A stretch of 64,000 bases of DNA, from contig CADDZC010000010.1 in assembly GCA_902812365.1 (NCBI GenBank), positions 17,930 to 81,929 on the forward strand, read 5' to 3'. Below are positions 53,114 to 61,851 of this stretch, in pieces. Below the pieces are notes generated by a model. The model ran no database searches, was not told the DNA's origin, and saw only the letters and a program-made list of their open reading frames with translations. Source of the stretch: Acidobacteriota bacterium. Lineage in GTDB: Bacteria; Acidobacteriota; Terriglobia; UBA7540. Both the position numbers and the translations under genes were made by a program. Position 1 is the stretch's first letter. Every line of letters begins with the position of its first letter.

Positions 53114-54860
53114 GCCGCGGCGCCGGGCTCCCGGACTGCGGGTCCCGACTGCCGCCCGAGGCCGGCCGATCGGGCTCGCGCACCACGAGCCGTTGGTCGG
53201 CCGATACGTCCCGCAGCGTTTGGACGGTGCCGCTCGGCCAATGGATTTCAATCTCCTCCACCTTCGCGGTTTTGCCCAAGCCGAAATGCACGCCGAAGTG
53301 GCTGGAGGAAGCGTACCCCACCGCCGAGGTCATGTGATTCCATTGACGGCCGATGCGCACGCGGGCGCCGATGCCGTCTCGATTGCTGTGCGTGCCGACC
53401 AGCTTGAGAACGATCCAGTGGTTCGATCCCGGGCTGATGTTCTGCCACAGCTCGGCAGGGTCGCCCAGGGCAGCCGTGACGACGTCGATGCGGCCGTCGT
53501 TGTCAAAGTCGGCGAAGGCGCAGCCGCGATGGGCTCGCGGCGTCTGAAAATCCGCGCCCGCCTGCTCGGAGACGTCCCAAAACGTTCCGTCGCCTAAATT
53601 CGCAAAGATGCTGTTGGGCTGCCGATAGCGGGCGGCGGCGAACTGCTCAACGTTGTCGTCGGCGTGGGAGTTGGCGGTGAAGAGGTCTTTCCAGCCGTCA
53701 TTGTTGAGGTCGAAGAGTCCGTTGCCCCAACCGGCGCGGGCGGCCGAAAGAGCGGCCAGGCGGCTGCGGAACGTCGCGTCCTCAAACAGACCGCCGCCCA
53801 GGTTGCGAAACAGGGGAAACGTCTCGTTGTTGAGGTCGGTGACAACGATATCGGGCCGGCCGTCATTATCATAATCGCGGAAGTCGGCGCCCATGCTCGA
53901 CACCGGCTGCCCGGCGTTGAGCAGGGCCACGCCGGCGGCGACGCCCACCTCCTCAAAAGTTCCGTCGCCGCGGTTGCGAAACAGGAAGTTGGGCTGGTTG
54001 TCGTTGGTGACGAAGACATCGAGGAAACCGTCGCTATCGTAGTCGGCGAAGGCCACGGCCATCCCGCGTCCCAGGTGCTGGGACAGGCCGGAGGTCTCCG
54101 ATACGTCCTCGAAAGTTCCGTCGCCGCGATTGCGGTAGAGGGTGTTGGTGAGCCCTTCAAAATACATGGGGTGGCAATAGACGCGAAGCTGGCGCGAGGG
54201 GTCGCCGCAGAAGCGGTTGTTGGCGATTGACCACCGGGCGTAGTGGACGATGAACAGATCGAGCCAGCCGTCGTTGTTGTAATCGAACCAGCCGCCGCCG
54301 ACGGCCCACGCGCCGCTTTTGATGCCCGCCTTTTCGGTGACATCTTCAAAGCGGCCGTTGCCCAGGTTGCGGTACAGGAAGTTGCGATTGACCCCCGCGA
54401 CGAACAGGTCCACATAGCCGTCGTTGTCGTAGTCGGCGGCAGCGGCTCCCATCGAGTAGCCTTCGCCGGCCACGCCGGCTTCCGCCGTCACGTCGGTAAA
54501 GCGCAGGTGGCCGTCATTGCGAAACAGTCGGTTCCAGAACTTTGGGGATTCTTTCTGTAGCGAGGGCAGGGCGGCACCGTTGGCAAAGAAAATGTCGGTA
54601 TAGCCGTCGTTGTTGTAGTCAAAAGCCGCGACGCCGCCCGTCATGGTCTCGATCAGATGTTTGTCGGGCGTGGGATTATTCTCCACTCGAAAGTCGAGCC
54701 CGGCCGAGGCGGCGACGTTGCGAAAGCGGATGGGGGCGAGCGCGGCGGCGCGCTGGGCTCCGGGAATCGGTTCGCGGCCGGCCTGGAGGAGGCGGGGCGG
54801 GGAAAGCCACAGCGGGCAGCCGAGCAGGAATCGGCGCACAAGGTCGCGACGCGAGATCAT
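53088..54860 (-). CDS. CRTAC1-family FG-GAP/VCBS protein with ASPIC/UnbV C-terminus
   Basis: A 590-residue exported protein with a leader containing SRRDLVRRFLLG (Tat-like) and calcium-binding FG-GAP repeats (DYNNDGYTD, DYDNDGYVD, DYNNDGWLD, DYDSDGFLD, DYDNDGRPD, DLNNDGWKD, DFDNDGRID). The C-terminal ASPIC/UnbV module reads GTHSNRDGIGARVRIG and HFGLGKTAKVEEIEIHWPSG. It is homologous in layout to the protein at 21.8-23.6 kb. AAAGGATG precedes the ATG. It converges on the TPR gene. Confidence 0.85.
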   Translation of the reverse strand: MISRRDLVRRFLLGCPLWLSPPRLLQAGREPIPGAQRAAALAPIRFRNVAASAGLDFRVENNPTPDKHLIETMTGGVAAFDYNNDGYTDIFFANGAALPSLQKESPKFWNRLFRNDGHLRFTDVTAEAGVAGEGYSMGAAAADYDNDGYVDLFVAGVNRNFLYRNLGNGRFEDVTEKAGIKSGAWAVGGGWFDYNNDGWLDLFIVHYARWSIANNRFCGDPSRQLRVYCHPMYFEGLTNTLYRNRGDGTFEDVSETSGLSQHLGRGMAVAFADYDSDGFLDVFVTNDNQPNFLFRNRGDGTFEEVGVAAGVALLNAGQPVSSMGADFRDYDNDGRPDIVVTDLNNETFPLFRNLGGGLFEDATFRSRLAALSAARAGWGNGLFDLNNDGWKDLFTANSHADDNVEQFAAARYRQPNSIFANLGDGTFWDVSEQAGADFQTPRAHRGCAFADFDNDGRIDVVTAALGDPAELWQNISPGSNHWIVLKLVGTHSNRDGIGARVRIGRQWNHMTSAVGYASSSHFGVHFGLGKTAKVEEIEIHWPSGTVQTLRDVSADQRLVVREPDRPASGGSRDPQSGSPAPRPRGRRPAE

Positions 54861-54967
54861 CCTTTCATTGATAGGTCAAGGGGCGGCGGGAAGTCAACGC
54901 CGCCTGGCCCGGCGCTTGTTCACTACTAATAAACCGTTCCCATGCGGTTAACGATCGCCCGGAGCCG

Positions 54968-54996
54968 TTGACATCATCGCCCGGTTTCGGGAAGAT
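54968..54996 (+). promoter_or_regulatory. Possible promoter of the MEDS gene
   Basis: A perfect TTGACA (54968-54973) is 17 bases from GAAGAT (54991-54996), a weak -10. It is close to the ATG at 55005, leaving almost no leader. Confidence 0.3.
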
Positions 54997-55004
54997 TAGC
55001 CGAT

Positions 55005-55526
55005 ATGAATCGGGGCAGGGAGGGGGCAGCGCCGGCGCCGGTTTGCCGCTTGGTTGTACGGCAACAGGAGGCGCTGATGGATGTGTTGCAGTTTGTGCTG
55101 GAGGGCGTCGAAGTGGGCCAGCAGGTCGTGGCGCTCGCCGGCCCCAATTGCCTCAAGCACCTCGCCGGTACTTTAACCGAGCACGGCCTGCGCCTGGAGG
55201 CCCTGCTGCGCAGCGGGCGCCTGGTGTTTCTCACCGCCCCCGACTGCATCGAGCAACTCTCCAAGCTGGACGATCCCCTGCAGCGAGGACCCGTCCGCTG
55301 CACGGCGCCCGTGACCCGCTGGGTTTCCGACTGGACCTGGGGATATGACAACGGCATGCCGGCGGCCGAGCTGCTGGAATACCAGCGGCGCGTCCACGAA
55401 TTTGTGTGGTCCATCGGCGGGCTTTCGCTGTGTACCGTTCATTGCCAGAAGCTGGCCCGCGGATCGCTTCTGGCCGTTGTTGCCGGCCATCGCCGCGTGG
55501 CTCGCCAGCCGGCCGGACACGCTTAG
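55005..55526 (+). CDS. MEDS (DcmR-type sensory) domain protein
   Basis: A 173-residue protein matching the MEDS domain found in DcmR and archaeal regulators: QFVLEGVEVGQQVVALAGPNCLKHLAGTLTEHG trimmed to the key pattern LEGVEVGQQVVAL, then LLRSGRLVFLTA and an E-x2-R-rich helix. The domain is thought to sense small molecules and often precedes a kinase or helix-turn-helix output, absent here. Stand-alone sensor or incomplete gene. It lies upstream of CysS. Confidence 0.75.
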   Translation: MNRGREGAAPAPVCRLVVRQQEALMDVLQFVLEGVEVGQQVVALAGPNCLKHLAGTLTEHGLRLEALLRSGRLVFLTAPDCIEQLSKLDDPLQRGPVRCTAPVTRWVSDWTWGYDNGMPAAELLEYQRRVHEFVWSIGGLSLCTVHCQKLARGSLLAVVAGHRRVARQPAGHA

Positions 55527-55585
55527 CCGGCTCCCCGCTGGCGACCTTCGTTTTGGCGAAAGCTTCGCTTCCCCGGCCCCGCACC

Positions 55586-55615
55586 TTGACGCGGTTCCGC
55601 CCCGCTCGATACAAT
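55586..55615 (+). promoter_or_regulatory. Sigma-70-type promoter of cysS
   Basis: TTGACG (55586-55591) and TACAAT (55610-55615) with an 18-base spacer, 44 bases before the cysS ATG. Five of six positions match at each box. Confidence 0.65.
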
Positions 55616-55658
55616 ACAAGCTGCGTTTTTGGCCTTCGAACGCCAGCACGCGACGCGC

Positions 55659-57140
55659 ATGGCCCTCCGTCTTTACAACACCCTGTCGGGACAGGTTGAG
55701 GAATTCGCGCCCCTCGAGGGCAACCGAGTTCGCATATACACCTGCGGCCCCACCGTGTACGATTACGGCCACATCGGCAATTACCGCACGTTCGTTTTTC
55801 AGGATGTTTTGCGCCGCTATCTCCGCTATCGGGGTTACGAAGTCGTGCAGGTGATGAACGTGACCGACGTGGACGACAAGACGATCCGCAACGCGAAGGC
55901 GGCCGGAATGCCCCTGCGCGCCTACACGGATCAGTTCATCCAAGCCTTCAAAATTGATCGGGAATTGCTCAACCTCGAGCCGGTTGAACATTTCGTTCGC
56001 GCGACCGATCACATTGACGACATGGTCCAGATGATCCAGACGCTCGAAGCGAAAGGCTTCGCTTACCGGAGCGAGGGTTCGGTTTACTTCCGCGTGCGGG
56101 CTTTCCCGGACTACGGGAAGCTCTCCAAGATCAACCTGGCGGGCAACCGGCCCGGGGGGAGCGAGCGCGTGGACGCCGACGAGTACGAAAAAGCCGATGC
56201 GCGGGACTTTGTGCTGTGGAAGGCGGCGCGCGAAGGCGAGGATTTTTGGGAATCCCCGCTCGGCCCCGGGCGGCCGGGCTGGCACATTGAATGCTCGGCG
56301 ATGTCGATGAAGTACCTCGGCGTGCCCTTCGATGTTCACTCCGGCGGCACCGATCTGATCTTCCCTCATCATGAAAACGAGATCGCGCAGAGCGAGGCCG
56401 CGACGGGCAAGCCTTTCGCCCGCTTCTGGCTGCACGCCGAGCATCTCATCGTGAACGGCCAGAAGATGTCCAAATCGCTCGGCAACTTCTATACCTTGCG
56501 CGACCTGATCGGTCGCGGCTACAGGCCGACGGCCGTCCGCTACCTGCTGGCCTCGGTGCCGCATCGCAAGCCCTTGAACTTCACCTTTGAAGGACTTTTG
56601 CAGGCCCAGAGATCACTCGAACGGCTGCGCAATTTCCGCTCCCGGCTGACCATGGAGATATTTCCGGCCGGGCACAACCCGGTCTTCGAAACGCGGGCCT
56701 CGCAGGCCCGCCAGGCCTTGGAAGACGCCCTCGACGATAACCTTAACACCGCTGAGGCTCTCGCCGCCCTGTTCGACCTGGTGCACGACGGCAACGCCGC
56801 CATGGATCGCGGCGAGTTCCGCGAGGGCGAGCGCGCCGAGGTTCTGGATGTGCTCGAACGCTGGGACCGCATCTTCGCCATGCTCGACGACGCCGATCAT
56901 GCCAAGCTCCTCCGTTTTGGCCTGGCGGCGCCGGCCGGCCCCCAGGGGGCGGGGGAGGACGGCGGCGGGGTGCTGGTGGCAGCGCTCAGCGACGAAGAGA
57001 TTGAGCAACGGATCGCAGCCCGCAATTCCGCGCGCGCCCGCCGGGATTTTGCTCGCGCCGACCAGATTCGGGAGGAGCTGGCCCGAGCCGGCGTCATTTT
57101 GGAAGACACCAAGGCCGGTACCCGGTGGAAAAGGAAGTGA
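55659..57140 (+). CDS. cysS: Cysteinyl-tRNA synthetase
   Basis: A 493-residue class I aminoacyl-tRNA synthetase of normal length. HIGH-type motif YDYGHIGNYR near residues 35-44, zinc-ligand regions YTCGPTV, GWHIECSAM and FPHHENEIAQSEA, and KMSKS motif KMSKSLGNF are all present. It attaches cysteine to tRNA(Cys). ATG at 55659 is chosen over a TTG ten codons earlier because it begins the conserved sequence (MALRLYNTL). A good promoter lies upstream. No obvious ribosome site. Confidence 0.97.
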   Translation: MALRLYNTLSGQVEEFAPLEGNRVRIYTCGPTVYDYGHIGNYRTFVFQDVLRRYLRYRGYEVVQVMNVTDVDDKTIRNAKAAGMPLRAYTDQFIQAFKIDRELLNLEPVEHFVRATDHIDDMVQMIQTLEAKGFAYRSEGSVYFRVRAFPDYGKLSKINLAGNRPGGSERVDADEYEKADARDFVLWKAAREGEDFWESPLGPGRPGWHIECSAMSMKYLGVPFDVHSGGTDLIFPHHENEIAQSEAATGKPFARFWLHAEHLIVNGQKMSKSLGNFYTLRDLIGRGYRPTAVRYLLASVPHRKPLNFTFEGLLQAQRSLERLRNFRSRLTMEIFPAGHNPVFETRASQARQALEDALDDNLNTAEALAALFDLVHDGNAAMDRGEFREGERAEVLDVLERWDRIFAMLDDADHAKLLRFGLAAPAGPQGAGEDGGGVLVAALSDEEIEQRIAARNSARARRDFARADQIREELARAGVILEDTKAGTRWKRK

Positions 57141-57363
57141 CGATGCTTCTTAAGGGCGGCGAGCGCAGTTCCGCGCGAGCCGGGCGGCGGGCGCCGAGCG
57201 CGGGTGCCAAGGTGGCCGCCGGGTTTCAGACCGTGCCTCTTCGAGCTCGCCCCCATCTGTTCGCCGGAGATTGAGCTCTCCTCGGTTTTCCGGCTCCGTC
57301 CCGGGGCCGGGCGCCGGCGGCGAGGTCGCGCTCGCGCCATACCCCACACCGAGGAGAGGGATC

Positions 57364-58701
57364 ATGAACGAGAGATTGCCCAGGATTAAAACTGCGCTAC
57401 CCGGCCCCGAAGCCCAGAAGGTTCTCGCCCTCGACCGGCAGTACGTGTCGCCCTCCTACACCCGGGATTATCCCTTGGTGGCCGAGCGCGGTCGCGGCAT
57501 GATCGTCGAAGACGTCGACGGCAACACGTTCCTCGATTTCGCCGCCGGCATCGCCGTCGTGTCCACCGGGCACTGCCATCCGGACGTGTCGCGGGCGATT
57601 CAGCAGCAGGCGGAGACCTTGATCCACATGTCGGGCACGGACTTCTATTATCCGCTGCTGGCCCGGCTGGCCGAGAAGATGGCCCAGATCACTCCCGGCG
57701 CCTTTCCGAAAAAGGTGGTGTTCGGCAACTCCGGCACGGAGGCCATCGAGGCGGCCGTCAAGATCGCCCGCTACTACACCCGGCGCCAGCGACTCATCGC
57801 CTTTTTTAACAGCTTCCACGGGCGCACCTGCGGATCCCTCTCCCTCACCGCCAGCAAGGCGGCGCAGCGCCGCGGTTTCGGGCCGTTGCTGGCCGGAGTC
57901 CATCACGCGCCGTATCCCAACCCATACCGCTGTCCAATGGGCGACGCGCCGGGGGGTTGCGACGGCGCCTGTGGCTGCCGGGATTACATCGAGCAGCGGC
58001 TCTTTCGCACCGTGGCCCCGCCCGAGGAGGTGGCGGCGATCATTGTCGAGCCCATCCAGGGCGAGGGCGGGTACGTCGTGCCCCCGCCGGGCTTCCTCGC
58101 CCGGCTGCGTGAGATTGCCGACCGGTACGGCATCGTGCTGATTTTCGACGAAGTTCAGTGCGGCATGGGGCGGACGGGCAAGATGTGGGCTTCGGATCAT
58201 TGGGGCGTCGCGCCCGACATCGTGTGCGTGGCCAAGGGAATCGCCAGCGGGCTGCCGCTCGGCGTCACGGTGGCCCGAGCCGATCTGATGAACTGGGGGC
58301 CGGGCGCTCATGCCTCAACCTTTGGCGGCAACCCGGTCTGCTGCGCGGCGGCGCTCGAAACCATCCGCTTGCTCGAGGAAAAATACATTGCCAACGCCGC
58401 TCGCGTGGGCGAGTATCTGCTGGCCCGGCTGGCGGAGTGGCCGGCGCGGCATCGCCTGGTGGGCGACGTCCGCGGCAAGGGTTTGATGATCGGCATCGAG
58501 CTGGTCCGCAGTCAGCGCACCCGCGAGCCGAACCCGGAGGCGCGTCAGCGCGTGATCGAACGCGCATTCCACCAGGGGCTCCTGGTGCTCGGCTGCGGCG
58601 ACAGCACGATCCGCCTGATGCCGCCCCTGATCGTCGAACCGGACCAGGCGGATTTCGCGCTCGAGGTGCTCGAACGGTGCGTCAGCGAAGCGGAGAACTG
58701 A
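57364..58701 (+). CDS. Class III aminotransferase (acetylornithine/4-aminobutyrate-type)
   Basis: A 445-residue PLP enzyme. Landmarks: GNSGTEAIEAAVKIAR (phosphate-binding), LIFDEVQCGMGRTG and the PLP Lys291 (CVAKGIASGLPLG), followed by STFGGNPVCCAAALE. It resembles archaeal/bacterial acetylornithine-family enzymes of broad specificity (4-aminobutyrate, ornithine or racemase-type). The start at 57364 has GGAGAGGG upstream; the longer frame is not supported. It lies 223 bp after cysS on the same strand. Confidence 0.93.
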   Translation: MNERLPRIKTALPGPEAQKVLALDRQYVSPSYTRDYPLVAERGRGMIVEDVDGNTFLDFAAGIAVVSTGHCHPDVSRAIQQQAETLIHMSGTDFYYPLLARLAEKMAQITPGAFPKKVVFGNSGTEAIEAAVKIARYYTRRQRLIAFFNSFHGRTCGSLSLTASKAAQRRGFGPLLAGVHHAPYPNPYRCPMGDAPGGCDGACGCRDYIEQRLFRTVAPPEEVAAIIVEPIQGEGGYVVPPPGFLARLREIADRYGIVLIFDEVQCGMGRTGKMWASDHWGVAPDIVCVAKGIASGLPLGVTVARADLMNWGPGAHASTFGGNPVCCAAALETIRLLEEKYIANAARVGEYLLARLAEWPARHRLVGDVRGKGLMIGIELVRSQRTREPNPEARQRVIERAFHQGLLVLGCGDSTIRLMPPLIVEPDQADFALEVLERCVSEAEN

Positions 58702-58747
58702 TCCTTGGGCGCGGACCGGAGGTCGGCCGAGCCGTCCCGGGTCCTCG

Positions 58748-59251
58748 ATGGCCGAGACCGGCGGGGCGCCGATGAGTCTGCTGGCCCGGCTCGTCTATCG
58801 CACCCTGGTATGGAAGGAGCGGGAGAGGGCTCGGCTGATGAAAGCAGGACGCCTTCCGCCTGCGGCGGAGGGCCAGCGCCCCGCGCCCCACCTCGACACG
58901 GGCAAGCGCGGCGAGAATCTGGCCTATTGGTATCTGCGCCAGGCGGGGTATACCATTGTCGCTCGGAATTTGCGGCTCGCTCCTGATGCGGGCGAGCTCG
59001 ACCTGGTCGGTTGGGACGGGCCGGTGCTGGCGTTTATCGAGGTCAAGACGCGGACGGGCGACGCCGCGGGGCCGCCGGAACTGGCGGTCTCGGAAAATCA
59101 GCGGCGGCGAATCCGGCGGGCGGCTCGGCTTTACTTGCGGCGGATGCGGCGCCAGAATGTCACTTACCGCTTCGATATCGCCAGCGTGACGTGGCAGGAA
59201 GAGCGGGGGCTGGGCGTGCGGCTGGTCAAGGACGCCTATAAGATCAAGTAA
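58748..59251 (+). CDS. YraN/UPF0102-family nuclease-fold protein
   Basis: A 167-residue protein with the YraN (UPF0102) domain at about 52-140: GKRGENLAYWYLRQAGYTIVARN, GELDLVGWDG and FIEVKTRTG, with Asp and Glu/Lys arranged as in Holliday-resolvase-like nucleases. Function in the cell is unknown; DNA repair is likely by fold. Start ATG 58748 or 58772 is uncertain because neither has a clear ribosome site. The N-terminal 50 residues are a poorly conserved extension. Confidence 0.85.
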   Translation: MAETGGAPMSLLARLVYRTLVWKERERARLMKAGRLPPAAEGQRPAPHLDTGKRGENLAYWYLRQAGYTIVARNLRLAPDAGELDLVGWDGPVLAFIEVKTRTGDAAGPPELAVSENQRRRIRRAARLYLRRMRRQNVTYRFDIASVTWQEERGLGVRLVKDAYKIK

Positions 59252-59331
59252 GTGGAGGCAAGCCGGCGGAGGATTCCCAGGAAGGCTGGACGCGCGGACC
59301 ATCCGCGGCTTGAAGAGAGAGGAGGAAGAAA

Positions 59332-60357
59332 TTGCCCGAACTAAGGAAAGACCCGATCACGGGCCGGTGGGTCATCATTGCGACGGACCGGGCCAAACGC
59401 CCGGTGGATTTCGTGCGCGAAAAGGTGGAAATCCGCGGCTCGGGATTCTGCCCTTTTTGTTACGGCAACGAATCGAAAACCCCGCCTGAAATTCAGGCCT
59501 ATCGCCCCGACGGCAGCCCGAAAGACAGTCCCGGCTGGTCACTGCGCGTGGTGCCCAACAAATTCCCGGCGCTCGGCATTGAGGGCACTCTCAACCGCCA
59601 GGGCGAAGGACTGTATGACAAAATGAACGGTATCGGCGCCCACGAGGTCATCATCGAGACCCCGGATCATAAAGCCACGATGGCCACCATGCCGGTGAGC
59701 CAGGTGGAATCGGTTCTCTGGGCCTACCGCGACCGCATCATCGATCTGAAGAAGGACCGCCGTTTCCGCTATATCCTGATCTTCAAAAATCATGGCGAGG
59801 CCGCCGGCGCTTCCTTGGAACATACGCATTCGCAGTTGATTGCCCTGCCCGTCATCCCCAAGCGCGTCCAGGAAGAGCTGGACGGCTCGCGCGAGTATTA
59901 CCATTACAAGGAGCGCTGCATCTTTTGCGACATTATCCGCCAAGAACAGGACAGCGGCGTGCGGGTGATCGCGGAAAACGAAGACTTCATCAGCCTGTCG
60001 CCGTTCGCGCCGCGCTTCCCGTTTGAAATGTGGATCACCCCCAAAGTCCATCAGTCGGCCTTTGTGGAATCGTCCAAGACCGAGTTCGAGCGCCTGGCCT
60101 TCATGCTGAAGGATATGCTCCAGCGGCTCGACAAGACTCTGGACCGTCCCGCCTATAATTTTGTGGTGCACACGTCTCCGGTGCCCGAAAATGCTCACGA
60201 TTACTACCACTGGCACATCGAGATCATGCCCAAACTGACCAAACTGGCGGGATTCGAATGGGGTACGGGGTTCTACATCAACCCCACGCCTCCGGAAGAG
60301 GCGGCGAAATTCCTGCGCGAGGCGGCCATCCCGGCGCCGGTGCCCGTCCCCGCGTAG
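59332..60357 (+). CDS. galT: Galactose-1-phosphate uridylyltransferase
   Basis: A 341-residue HIT-superfamily enzyme. Zinc-type Cys40 and Cys43 (CPFC) and the nucleophile site His164-x-His166-x-Gln168 (LEHTHSQL) match GalT. It swaps UMP between UDP-glucose and galactose-1-phosphate in the Leloir pathway. The start is TTG at 59332, unusual but preceded by a strong AGGAGGAAG; no ATG fits. Its stop faces the radical SAM gene with 36 bp between them. Confidence 0.93.
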   Translation: MPELRKDPITGRWVIIATDRAKRPVDFVREKVEIRGSGFCPFCYGNESKTPPEIQAYRPDGSPKDSPGWSLRVVPNKFPALGIEGTLNRQGEGLYDKMNGIGAHEVIIETPDHKATMATMPVSQVESVLWAYRDRIIDLKKDRRFRYILIFKNHGEAAGASLEHTHSQLIALPVIPKRVQEELDGSREYYHYKERCIFCDIIRQEQDSGVRVIAENEDFISLSPFAPRFPFEMWITPKVHQSAFVESSKTEFERLAFMLKDMLQRLDKTLDRPAYNFVVHTSPVPENAHDYYHWHIEIMPKLTKLAGFEWGTGFYINPTPPEEAAKFLREAAIPAPVPVPA

Positions 60358-60393
60358 CCCGCGCGCCAGCGACGCCGTTAGGGCGGCAGGGCT

Positions 60394-61851
60394 TTAGACC
60401 CCGGCTTCCACCTCGGCCCGGGGAGCCAACTGCTCCCCCAGGGGCTCCGCTCAACAGTACCAGGGTTCGGTCAAGTAAGGGATGGCAGCGCGATCGACTC
60501 GAACGGGTTCACCGCGGATGCCGGGCAGCGGGGCCTCGGAGCGGGCCTGGGCAAGCCGCGCGACCTGCCGGAAAATTTCCCGTCGGGATTCGCCCGCCCT
60601 CTGGGCGCGCGCCACCAGCCTCCCGACCTCTGCCGCCAGATCGTCCAGCCGGGGATCGGGGTGTCTCCACGGATAGACGAGTTGCGCGGCGTCGAAGGGG
60701 CCGGCCAGCCGGCGCACGTCGTCGAGCTCGAGCAGGCGGGAGCCGGCCGGAATAAGCAGCCGGATGGCCAGTTGCACCGGGGCTACGCAGTCGACGAGCT
60801 CAAGGTCTTGCAGGCAGCGGAGGAGCTCGACGTAACCTTCGAGCGTCGTCCAGGGGGTAAAGGGCACAAACGTGGGCGACAGTACCAGACCCAGGCGGCG
60901 AAACAGCTCGACGACGCGAACGAAATCAGCCGCCGTGTGGCCCTTATCGAGTCGCCGCAAGATGGTGTCATCCACAGCTTCGACGGCACTGGTCACGAAC
61001 AGGCACCCGGTCTCCCGCAGCGTCGCCAGGTGCTCGGCGTGCTCGAGCAGGTGCTCGATTTTGATGGTGACGTCGTAGGTGAGCCGGGGGAATTCGGCGT
61101 GGACCGCCGTCACTAGCCGCAGCGCGTGGCCGATGCCGTTGAAGAAATCCGGGTCGCCGAAGGTGATGTGCCCGGCTCCGGCGGCCACCTGCTGGCGGAT
61201 GTCCGCCAGCACAACTTCGGCCTGAACGACCCGGAAGACGCCGCCGTAAACTGGGACGATCGGACAATGGCGACAGCGGTGCTTGCATCCCCGGCTGGCC
61301 TCCGTATAGCCCACCGTCGTTCGTTGCCCGGCCGGGTGATTCAGGCGGGCGTAATGCTCGAGCGGCGGCAATCCGCTTCGTGCGGGGACCAGGAATCGCT
61401 GGCGCGCCAGCGATACCACCGGCTCGAAACGCGGCTCCCCGCCCGCCTCTCCGCTGCGGAGGCGCTCGACGGCGCGCACCAGACCTTCCTCGAATTCTCC
61501 CCCGACGATGATTTCCGCCCCCAGGCCGCGCAGGTAAGCTTCGTTGACGGGAGCGTATAGGCCGTAAAATCCAAGGTGGGCTTCCGGGTTCAGCCGGCGG
61601 AGGCGCGGTAACAGCTCGAGTGCCAGCCGCGTCGCCGTGTGCATGGGCACGTAGAGCCCGATGAAATCCGCTTCGCGGATGGTGGCTTCTTCGAGGGGCT
61701 GACACGAAAGATCCAGGCAGCGGACCCGAGCCCCGGCTCTTTCGAGCCAAGCCGCCGGCGAAGCCAGTCCGAAGGGTTGGCGCCCCAACTCGTAGGTAGA
61801 AATCAGCACGACGTTAAAAGGGCGGTTTCCCTGGCACACGGCTGAGTTCAT
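60394..61851 (-). CDS. B12-binding-type radical SAM selenoprotein with CUAEP tail (UGA at 60451-60453 read as selenocysteine)
   Basis: A 485-residue protein. It has an N-terminal cobalamin-binding-like domain (about 10-135) and a radical SAM domain with the 4Fe-4S motif Cys189-x3-Cys193-x2-Cys196 (GCKHRCRHC). A plain ORF ends after 466 codons at TGA 60451-60453, right after TEPWYC. In the same frame the next codons are A-E-P-L-G-E, continuing for 18 codons to TAA at 60394-60396. The tail then reads Cys-Sec-Ala-Glu-Pro, the known CUAEP tail of a radical SAM family in which Sec sometimes is Cys (CCAEP). A SECIS-like stem follows the UGA, and selA lies in the window. Reaction unknown. Confidence 0.85.
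60417..60443 (-). promoter_or_regulatory. Candidate bacterial SECIS element for selenocysteine insertion
   Basis: On the mRNA, 13-19 bases after the UGA, GGGGAGC pairs with GCUCCCC (7 bp) around the 5-base loop AGUUG, 20-24 bases after the UGA. A bulged UG and CCC-GGG pairs extend the base. In E. coli fdhF the SelB-bound loop also contains GU and lies a similar distance from the UGA. This is structure by eye; folding was not computed. Confidence 0.65.

Noticed and set aside
60451..60453. UGA treated as an ordinary stop of the radical SAM gene
   Set aside because: The Cys-UGA-Ala-Glu-Pro context, the downstream stem-loop and the presence of selA make selenocysteine more likely than termination.
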